Shown here piece after piece: positions 27,031 through 34,012 of a stretch of 34,012 bases of DNA (within the stretch, counting starts at the first letter, position 1; the number at the start of each line of letters is the position of its first letter). The notes under the pieces were generated by a model. That model did no database searches. It worked only from the letters and a program-made list of their open reading frames with translations, and was not told the DNA's origin. The DNA lies in the NCBI GenBank assembly GCA_016866975.1, contig VGKP01000001.1:1-34012 (forward strand), read 5' to 3'. The DNA is from Candidatus Pacearchaeota archaeon (GTDB lineage: Archaea > Nanobdellota > Nanobdellia > Pacearchaeales > GW2011-AR1). The translations under genes were made by a program, and so were the position numbers.

Positions 27031-27649
27031 ATGAAGTTTCTAGATTTTGCGATATTGATTTTATTCTTTATTGTTGTTGGACTGGGTGCTTTCATAATTT
27101 TCATCATAACTTCAGATAATACTCCATATGAAGGGCTAGGAACGATAAATCAGAATAAGATTCATGGTCAAGATTCTCAAGTTTTTGGAGTAGAGCAATT
27201 TTATCCAAATATAAGGTTTCCAGAGAAGGATGTCTCTTATTCTCTGGATCCTTCCTGTGAGTTCATGCGATCAGGAAATTGATGGATCTATCCTGCAAGA
27301 GATAAACCGCCTATACTCCATACCTTCTGCGCCTGATCTTGTGATCGATAGTGTTAGTGTGAGCAGAGTTGGAAACATGCTTTCATTCCAAGCTAATGTA
27401 AGTAATAGAGGGCTTAAGACTACAAAGTCTGCCAATATTTCCGTTTATAATGAGGGTAAGTTTTTAAGGAGTTTTAGTCTGACTGAATTTCCTTTAATTC
27501 TAGAGACAACAAAAATATTGACTGTAAGAAATCTTGGAGTTCCTAGAGGTTCAGACACCTTTGAGTTTTATGTTGAATCTTTTGATCCAGTCTCTGAGAT
27601 AAGAGTAGATAATAATCGTCTGGAAGTTACTCTCCAGAGAGAAGCATAA
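27031..27649 (+). pseudogene. possible frameshifted membrane-anchored CARDB-like protein (ORFs 27031-27282 and 27230-27649)
   Basis: N-terminal TM in frame 1; APDLVIDSVSVSRVGNMLSFQANVSNRG...VDNNRLEVTL in frame 2. Confidence 0.5.
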
Positions 27650-27689
27650 AGGTTAATTCATCAAAAACATAGCGGTTTTTTTGGCTCGA

Positions 27690-27764
27690 AAAAATCCTTT
27701 GGATTTTTGGAGACCAGAAAAGCATAGCTTTTCTTAGCTTAAAAGTTCAGGTAGGAACTTTTAA
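27690..27764. repeat. three consecutive perfect hairpins (8, 8 and 10 bp stems)
   Basis: AAAAATCC-TTT-GGATTTTT; AGAAAAGC-ATA-GCTTTTCT; TTAAAAGTTC-AGGTAG-GAACTTTTAA. Confidence 0.75.
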
Positions 27765-27788
27765 ATAGAACTTTTTCCTTTGAAGGAG

Positions 27789-28289
27789 ATGGCTGAGAAA
27801 GAAGAGGTAATAAAAGAAAAATTAACTCACTCTGGAGTGTTTAATTTCTCGGAATTCTACAGTTACGCTCATAATTGGCTCAAAGATGAAAATTATGGAG
27901 TTTCTGAGGGCAAATATGCTGAAAAGCTATCTGGAAATGAAAGAAATATCTCTATAGAGTGGACTGTAGTCAAGAAAGTATCTGACTATTTCAAGGTATC
28001 CTGGAAGGTAGAAATGGAGATTGAGAATCTAATTGATGTAGAAGTGGAGATAGACGGAAAGAAGAAAAAGATGAACAAGGGCAAGATATCCTTTGAGATA
28101 AAGGCGGCCTTGTTCAAAGATCCTGATAGTAAGTGGGAAACATCCCCTTTCAACAGGTTTTTGAGGGATATATACAATAAATATATTATACCTAAAAGAC
28201 TTGAAGATATGCAAGGAAGGATTATATCTGATGTGCAAGAGTACAAGGAGACATTGAAGTCATTCCTTGAACTGACTGGAAAACGCTAG
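27789..28289 (+). CDS. hypothetical protein
   Basis: 166-aa ORF from ATG 27789. Confidence 0.75.
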   Translation: MAEKEEVIKEKLTHSGVFNFSEFYSYAHNWLKDENYGVSEGKYAEKLSGNERNISIEWTVVKKVSDYFKVSWKVEMEIENLIDVEVEIDGKKKKMNKGKISFEIKAALFKDPDSKWETSPFNRFLRDIYNKYIIPKRLEDMQGRIISDVQEYKETLKSFLELTGKR

Positions 28290-28381
28290 GATATTCTACA
28301 TATCAACTTATATTGCCTCTTCGACATTGAAATGTAATTCATCACGCAAATATTTATATATCGGTCGGTGTTTTTTACTGT

Positions 28382-29755
28382 ATGAAAAAGAGTTCAGTGA
28401 TTTTAGCGTTAGGCTTCAGCATTCTACTTTTGCAAGTGGTAGCTGCGATAAGCGTGAATGAGGAAGACAAGGGTTCAGTTCTTATAGCCGAGCTTGAAAA
28501 TCCTGCAGTCTTTGAGTTTACAATAAACAACCCAGGAGCGTCTGAAATTGCAGAAATATATACCCTCATAGGTGTTAAAATGTTGCCCGACCGTTCATTT
28601 GAGATACCTTCTGGGAACTCAACGCTTGAAGTTAGAGCATATCTTCCTTCATCTTTAAGGAAAAACATAGGGTTTCTCAATTTTGAATATCAGATAAAAG
28701 GAGAAAAATCTGGAATATTCTCAGACACATTGAGGGTCAAGATTGTTCAGCTAAAAGATGTTTTAGACATAAGTTCTGAGAGACTCAGTCCTGCAGACAA
28801 AGCTGCTGTAGTGCTTGTAAGAAACAAAGAGAATACTTTCATTGAAGGATTATCCTTAAAGTTAAGCTCGCCACTTTTCGACTCTGTGCAGAAGATTTCA
28901 CTGAAACCTTATGAAGTTGTCAAAGTTAGGATACCTTTTGACCAAGAGACTGTTAAGTCATTGTCTGCTGGTGCATATGTCCTTAATGCTGATGCGGAAT
29001 TTCAGGGAGTCAAGCAACACTGGGAAGGTGTTCTTAATTATGTCGAAAAAAAGGATATCTCTGAAATAAAGTCAACTGAAGGTTTTGTAATTAGAAAAAC
29101 TGCCATAAGCCAGACAAATGAGGGAAATGTTCCAGAAAATGTAAGGATAGAAATGACTAAAGATGTACTTTCAAGACTTTTCACAATATTTTCCTTTGAG
29201 CCTCAAACATCTGAGAGATCTGGATTCTTTGTGACTTATTCTTGGGAAAAGAGACTTGAACCATCTTCATCTCTGACCGTCACGGCAACTACCAATTATA
29301 CTTTACCTTTAGTATTTCTTGTGCTAATAATCGCAATAGCAGTATTTGTAACAATGGTAATGAGGACAAATGTCACATTACATAAACGAGTGTCATTCGT
29401 CAAGACAAAAGGCGGAGAATTTGCTCTTAAAGTAAGGCTTCATCTAAAAGCTAATAAATATGTCGAAAACATCCAAATTATTGACAGACTTCCTGGAATG
29501 ACTGTGCTGTATGATCAATTTGGAATTAAGCCTGATAAGATTGATCCTGCCACAAGAAGATTGATATGGAAAGTTGACAGACTCAATGCAGGCGAGGAGA
29601 GAGTCTTTTCTTATATAGTTTATTCCAAGATAAAAGTTGTTGGAAGATTTGAATTGCCATCTGCAGCGGCAATATTTGAGAGAGATGGCAAAGCCCAAGA
29701 AGTATCTTCTAACAGGACATTTTTTGTGAATGAGACGACCACAAGTATTGAATAG
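28382..29755 (+). CDS. membrane protein, extracellular domains, TM helix and cytoplasmic beta-rich domain
   Basis: N-terminal signal; LPLVFLVLIIAIAVFVTMVM TM. Confidence 0.75.
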   Translation: MKKSSVILALGFSILLLQVVAAISVNEEDKGSVLIAELENPAVFEFTINNPGASEIAEIYTLIGVKMLPDRSFEIPSGNSTLEVRAYLPSSLRKNIGFLNFEYQIKGEKSGIFSDTLRVKIVQLKDVLDISSERLSPADKAAVVLVRNKENTFIEGLSLKLSSPLFDSVQKISLKPYEVVKVRIPFDQETVKSLSAGAYVLNADAEFQGVKQHWEGVLNYVEKKDISEIKSTEGFVIRKTAISQTNEGNVPENVRIEMTKDVLSRLFTIFSFEPQTSERSGFFVTYSWEKRLEPSSSLTVTATTNYTLPLVFLVLIIAIAVFVTMVMRTNVTLHKRVSFVKTKGGEFALKVRLHLKANKYVENIQIIDRLPGMTVLYDQFGIKPDKIDPATRRLIWKVDRLNAGEERVFSYIVYSKIKVVGRFELPSAAAIFERDGKAQEVSSNRTFFVNETTTSIE

Positions 29756-31069
29756 TCAGAAGTAGTACTTTCTGACAGCATCCAAGTGATTTCTGCATGA
29801 TGCCACGAATGGCTTACTTTTATCAATCCACTCCTTGAAAGCTCCATTGCCTAATTTTTCGTCTATATTCTGGCACATCAATTTATGCCTTGCGTCAAAG
29901 GATGTCTCGTTTTCATATAACAATGCATCAGACCATCCTGTAATTTCCCTGTCAAATACAAGATCATCTGCGCGCAGATCTGCATAACGGAAAGGGGCAT
30001 CCAATGCTGCCTCAAACCTGTCAGTCATGCACATATGGTCTACAAGACATAACAATCCCCTATAGAGAGGTGTGGCTGCCTTTAGATCAGGCCCCGGTTT
30101 TCTCTTCAATTCCGCATAGGACACAAGCCATTGCATCAAAGATAAGTCGCTATTTTCCCTTGAAATCCCAACTGGGCCGAAGATTTTAACTAAGTCTTCT
30201 TCAGACATAATTGGATTTCTATTTTCATTACCAAAAACATATTCCCTCGCCAATCTACACCTTTTTTGATATTTATCCTTATTCTCTGAAATTATACTAT
30301 TGAAAAGTTGGTGTTCTACATCTATAGACTTTCTTACTATCTCTTTTCCTTGTGGGCTTCCAAATTGAATACCTTTGTAGACATGACCCTTACCGCTGGC
30401 AATTCGCATGGCAAGAGAGAACTTTGCCGCGTCAAAAGGACATTGATAATGTTGATTTAACCAAGGAAAGCATCCAGCCCGAGCAAAACCGCTGCCGATC
30501 GATAGAAGGCATCTGGATGCGTTAATCTGAGTGAAACCTGTAGTTATGTCATGTTCTTCGATAGAACTAAATTGTTCAACTGAGTCGGAGAGTACACTGT
30601 AAAATGCTAAAGCAGAGTCATAAGTCGCATCTGATGCGTGATGTCGAATAACGCCCAATATTTCATTCCTTACGTTAGGAGTTATACTGGGATTGCAAAG
30701 AGTATGCAACGTTACCATCTCTAGTTGGGATTCTGGAGAGCTTCCAATATATTTATCAAATGCTCTGGCTTCTGGCGCCTTTCTGCTTGTCTCTCCAGAT
30801 ATAATCGCGCCCTTCTTACAGTATGGAAGTGTCTGCGTCATTGTTTCTTCTACAGATTCTGTAGGGACGCAAAAAATAACTTTTTCGGCATCTTTTACAG
30901 CATCCCTCAGGCTATCTGCTGGCCTAAATGATTGTATTCCTTGGAGAGCTTCTTCCATTTTAACTCTGTCTTTGTCATATCCGAAAATATTCTCGCAATG
31001 AGGAGAGAGTTCTCTAACTAAATAGCTCCCCATAGTACCTCCTGCACCGATAACTGCAAGATTTGTCAT
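29756..31069 (-). CDS. prephenate dehydrogenase-like NAD(P)-binding protein
   Basis: LAVIGAGGTMGSYLVREL; KVIFCVPTESVEETM; TLHTLCNPS; FTQINASRCLL. Confidence 0.75.
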   Translation of the reverse strand: MTNLAVIGAGGTMGSYLVRELSPHCENIFGYDKDRVKMEEALQGIQSFRPADSLRDAVKDAEKVIFCVPTESVEETMTQTLPYCKKGAIISGETSRKAPEARAFDKYIGSSPESQLEMVTLHTLCNPSITPNVRNEILGVIRHHASDATYDSALAFYSVLSDSVEQFSSIEEHDITTGFTQINASRCLLSIGSGFARAGCFPWLNQHYQCPFDAAKFSLAMRIASGKGHVYKGIQFGSPQGKEIVRKSIDVEHQLFNSIISENKDKYQKRCRLAREYVFGNENRNPIMSEEDLVKIFGPVGISRENSDLSLMQWLVSYAELKRKPGPDLKAATPLYRGLLCLVDHMCMTDRFEAALDAPFRYADLRADDLVFDREITGWSDALLYENETSFDARHKLMCQNIDEKLGNGAFKEWIDKSKPFVASCRNHLDAVRKYYF

Positions 31070-31121
31070 GGAGTGAAGGCAAAAGTAATGTTTAAATATC
31101 TTCCTCTCGCTTTTTATTCAG

Positions 31122-31286
31122 CCCCCTATAGCTCAACGGTAGAGCGTCCGGCTGTAGTCAATAAAGCTTAGAAAGCCTCGACTAGCGCAGACTTTCCTTC
31201 GGGAAAAAGAATGAAGCGCGATCAGAACGTGTCCGCTAGGACATGGCAGAACCCGGAATACCCAAGTTCGACTCTCGGTGGGGGGA
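31122..31286 (+). tRNA. tRNA-Tyr (GUA) with 94-nt intron (31158-31251) at position 37/38
   Basis: Acceptor CCCCCUA/UGGGGGG, D-stem GCUC/GAGC, anticodon stem UCCGG/CCGGA, loop TTCGACT, discriminator A; BHB central helix CUGU/GCAG. Confidence 0.9.
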
Positions 31287-31292
31287 TTGTAT

Positions 31293-31841
31293 ATGCAAGT
31301 CAAAAAAAACACCCTAGGAATGTTTATAATAGCATTAGCAGTGATAATATTGGGAGTATGGTACATGGCACAACAGAATACATCATCGGGAAACACTGCA
31401 ACTCTTAAGACAAATATGGGAGACATTGTCATTGAATTAGACAAGAATATGCCTATTACAGCTGGAAATTTCAAGAAATTGGTGGGAGAGAAATTCTATG
31501 ATCAAACGATATTCCATAGAGTTATTGAAGGATTCATGATACAGGGAGGAGATCCTACTGGCTCTGGAAGAGGAGGCCCAGGGTATACAATACGTGATGA
31601 ATTTGGACCAAATAATAAGAACAATAGAGGGACTATTTCCATGGCGAATGCCGGGCCAAATACTGGTGGCAGTCAGTTCTTCATCAATACAGTGGACAAT
31701 AATTTCCTTGATGGCAAGCACCCTGTATTTGGAAAGGTAGTAAAAGGAATGGAGATCGTTGACAAGATTAGCAAAGTGCAAAAAGACAGAAATGACAAGC
31801 CAATGCAAGATGTTAAGATTATAAGCGCGACGCTGTCTTGA
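31293..31841 (+). CDS. membrane-anchored cyclophilin-type peptidyl-prolyl isomerase
   Basis: TM at N-terminus; FHRVIEGFMIQGGDPTGSGRGGPGY; GGSQFFIN; GKHPVFGKV. Confidence 0.95.
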   Translation: MQVKKNTLGMFIIALAVIILGVWYMAQQNTSSGNTATLKTNMGDIVIELDKNMPITAGNFKKLVGEKFYDQTIFHRVIEGFMIQGGDPTGSGRGGPGYTIRDEFGPNNKNNRGTISMANAGPNTGGSQFFINTVDNNFLDGKHPVFGKVVKGMEIVDKISKVQKDRNDKPMQDVKIISATLS

Positions 31842-31895
31842 AACCAGTGTTTCAATCATCATAATCTTTATTAATTTATTTCTTATGGACTATGT

Positions 31896-32195
31896 ATGGA
31901 CTTATTGTTAGAACCTTCTTTAAGCGAGATTGCGCAAGAAGTGTCACGTGTAAAGAGGTTTTGCATCGAAGAGCAAATGAATCTCTGGTCAAATGCAGTG
32001 CAGAATCTGAGGAAACGCGAAGGGTGGGTGCCTGAACTCTTTTACAAGCTCGAAGAAAGAGGTTTCTTAATGAAGCAATTTGATGATCGTGATTTTTGTA
32101 ATAAAGCAGGCATTCCCTATGACACGCTTGATTGTCATTGGCATGATATTCGTGCTGCTGTTGCGCTGTGGTATTATGAAAGGCTTGCCGCATAA
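31896..32195 (+). CDS. hypothetical protein
   Basis: 99-aa ORF. Confidence 0.6.
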   Translation: MDLLLEPSLSEIAQEVSRVKRFCIEEQMNLWSNAVQNLRKREGWVPELFYKLEERGFLMKQFDDRDFCNKAGIPYDTLDCHWHDIRAAVALWYYERLAA

Positions 32196-32198
32196 CGA

Positions 32199-32603
32199 TT
32201 AGTCACTTAAGGAAAGACCTTTGATTCTTTGAAAATGGCTTTTATTATTCGTTTTTAGAGGCATTTTTTCTGTAAGCGCTATTGCTCCTATGAGTGCATC
32301 TCTAAACTCTATTGTTCTTCCTTCTTTTGAAAGCCGCGCCAATTGTTTTCCTGCTTCTTCTGCACTGTGTTTGGATAAATAAAGAAGGCGCGTAGTTTCC
32401 AGTAAATTATCTACCTTTTCTTTGCTTTTAGAGGGATTATGAGAAGCATATGCTCCTAAGTAAAGCTCAAAAAGAGAGATAATTGTCATGCAAACGTCAT
32501 CTTCATCGTGTTTTTTCGCCCATTCTACTGCATAGGGTTTATTTCTCAATATATCTGCTAAAATGTCCGTGTCTACACTGATGGAATTTTCCATTTTTTC
32601 CAT
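32199..32603 (-). CDS. VapC-like PIN-domain toxin
   Basis: ISVDTDILADILR; ISLFELYLGAYA; EFRDALIGAIAL; TNNKSHFQRIKGL. Confidence 0.88.
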   Translation of the reverse strand: MEKMENSISVDTDILADILRNKPYAVEWAKKHDEDDVCMTIISLFELYLGAYASHNPSKSKEKVDNLLETTRLLYLSKHSAEEAGKQLARLSKEGRTIEFRDALIGAIALTEKMPLKTNNKSHFQRIKGLSLSD

Positions 32604-32830
32604 CCTATTTTAAGATTTTCTTGGATTTTGTTCCATTCTTTATCAGACATATTCCATGCGCCCGCTAAATCACTGAGCTTTGTTTTTTTTATCTTTTCTT
32701 TCTTAAGAGTGTCTAGAGCATCATCAAAAGATGCAGGCTGACCTCTTTCTTTTTGCAGTTCTGCAGCTATACGAGCAAGCCACTTATATGTTTCTGCGCT
32801 AACTTTGATCGTTTTACTTTCCATAGTCAC
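32573..32830 (-). CDS. VapB-like antitoxin
   Basis: KTIKVSAETYKWLARIAAELQKERGQPASFDDALDTL; overlaps vapC-like gene. Confidence 0.8.
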   Translation of the reverse strand: MTMESKTIKVSAETYKWLARIAAELQKERGQPASFDDALDTLKKEKIKKTKLSDLAGAWNMSDKEWNKIQENLKIGWKKWKIPSV

Positions 32831-32832
32831 TT

Positions 32833-32854
32833 AGTTATTTGGTAACTTAGTTAC
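32833..32854. promoter_or_regulatory. overlapping inverted repeats AGTTA-N5-TAACT and GTAAC-TTA-GTTAC
   Basis: Read directly; just upstream of the antitoxin start, likely autoregulatory operator. Confidence 0.5.
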
Positions 32855-32864
32855 TTTATAAATC

Positions 32865-32911
32865 TTTCTTAACGCTCGTAGAAATCCTCTGCCTTTATGT
32901 AGAGGTTAAAT
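32865..32911. ncRNA. structured element copy 2
   Basis: See 1535-1580. Confidence 0.5.
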
Positions 32912-33007
32912 ATTGCTTAGTACATAAGATACTGGAATGGTTTGCGGAACATAGACCTAGCCAGGTGTAATCTAAAAACTTATTAACCTCACTTTCTTTG
33001 CGCCCCG

Positions 33008-34012
33008 ATGGGCGATATCCAAGCTGCACTTGATAAAAAAGAGGGGCCGTGTCTTATACTCGCAGGGGCAGGTACAGGCAAGACGCAGGCAATAGTAGAG
33101 AAGATGAGACTTCTTATCCAAAGTGGTGCCTGCGATCCTGAAAAAATTGTATGTATAACCTTTTCAAATGAGGCTGCAAACAATCTGCTCCTAAGAGTTG
33201 GAAAGATGGTTCAGCTACCTGATAAAAGAGAGCCCATAATAAGGACATTCCATGCATTCTCTGCTGAGATATTAAGAAGTCATGGAACCAAAATAGGCCT
33301 ATCAGACAACTTCAAGATACTTGACCCTGACCAGGCCATGGTCTTGCTTCATAGGAATCTTAAGGTGCATGTAAACTATTGCCAAAAATATGTGGCCACC
33401 ATAGGAACTGCCAAAGACCTGGGGATAACTATCGAAGAGTTCAAAAAATACCTTGAGAAAAATACCGAGGAATATAGAGACATTGAGATACCAAAAAGAA
33501 TAGAGAGCCTTAATTTTGAACTTCAGACATTGCATCTTAGGAAGGCATCTTGGCAAAAAAAACTCTTGGTGGAAGAGATAAAAAAGTTGCGCAATATTCT
33601 TGAGATAAAGAGGTTTGTGATTGCCTGGGGGGCTTATGAGAAGCTTAAATCGAAGGGCAATTATCAAGATTATTCTGACCTAAATGCGAACGCTCTTGAC
33701 ATTCTCCGCAAGTATCCTGAGATATCTCATGACTATTCTTATATCATCGTAGATGAGTTCCAGGACACCAACAAGCTTCAGCTCGACTTTCTAGTCAAAC
33801 TTGCATCTCACAAAAATATTACTGTGGTGGGAGATATGAACCAGAGCATATACAGATTTAGAGGAGCATATAGCAAGAACTTATCCCTCTTCAAAGAGGC
33901 TTTTGGGTTGGGCGAGAGAGATATATTCACATTGTCAAGATCATATAGGTCACCTAACAAGATACTTAGGACAGCGCACCAGCTAATATCAAAAAATTAC
34001 TCATCTTCTGAA
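33008..34012 (+). CDS. UvrD/Rep-family helicase, truncated by window end
   Basis: LILAGAGTGKTQAIVEK; ITFSNEAANNLLLR; YIIVDEFQDTNKLQ; VVGDMNQSIYRFRGA; no stop before window end. Confidence 0.93.
   Translation, partial: MGDIQAALDKKEGPCLILAGAGTGKTQAIVEKMRLLIQSGACDPEKIVCITFSNEAANNLLLRVGKMVQLPDKREPIIRTFHAFSAEILRSHGTKIGLSDNFKILDPDQAMVLLHRNLKVHVNYCQKYVATIGTAKDLGITIEEFKKYLEKNTEEYRDIEIPKRIESLNFELQTLHLRKASWQKKLLVEEIKKLRNILEIKRFVIAWGAYEKLKSKGNYQDYSDLNANALDILRKYPEISHDYSYIIVDEFQDTNKLQLDFLVKLASHKNITVVGDMNQSIYRFRGAYSKNLSLFKEAFGLGERDIFTLSRSYRSPNKILRTAHQLISKNYSSSE

Noticed and set aside
28289-28303. GGATATTCTACAT as a third copy of the nucleotide operator
   Set aside because: Lacks the left half-site and the 38-nt spacing to a start codon.
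31133-31474. 113-aa minus-strand ORF overlapping the tRNA
   Set aside because: Overlaps the tRNA-Tyr and cyclophilin on the opposite strand; no protein signal.

Overview
This 34-kb window is gene-dense. It looks archaeal: EF-2, archaeal-type triosephosphate isomerase, TrmB and HTH_10 regulators, RtcB plus archease, and a tRNA-Tyr with a bulge-helix-bulge intron. Short, mostly leaderless AT-rich spacing suggests a DPANN-like lineage, but that is inference. Core genes include rpiB/rpe, a upp-ndk-DHH phosphatase-ndk nucleotide cluster, tpiA, EF-2, trpS, rtcB, archease, a prephenate-dehydrogenase-like gene, a membrane-anchored cyclophilin and a UvrD-type helicase that runs off the right edge. Accessory genes include RelBE-like and VapBC-like toxin-antitoxin pairs, a secreted GH24-type lysozyme, an inhibitory-type serpin, and receptor-like surface proteins. 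The best leads are: (1) a ~2-kb serpin island flanked by a 241-bp direct duplication of the rtcB 3' end in which all 10 substitutions are synonymous; (2) a ~47-nt structured element found at both ends of the window, with pairing-preserving substitutions; (3) a 20/21-nt near-palindromic TATA element at identical spacing upstream of an HTH_10 regulator and a two-gene unknown operon; (4) a shared ~19-bp operator-like site at identical spacing upstream of two nucleotide-metabolism genes; (5) a family-II-pyrophosphatase-like domain sandwiched between two copies of an unrecognised domain; (6) a tRNA-Tyr with a 94-nt highly structured intron ending 6 nt before a cyclophilin start codon. All calls were made by eye, with no database search.
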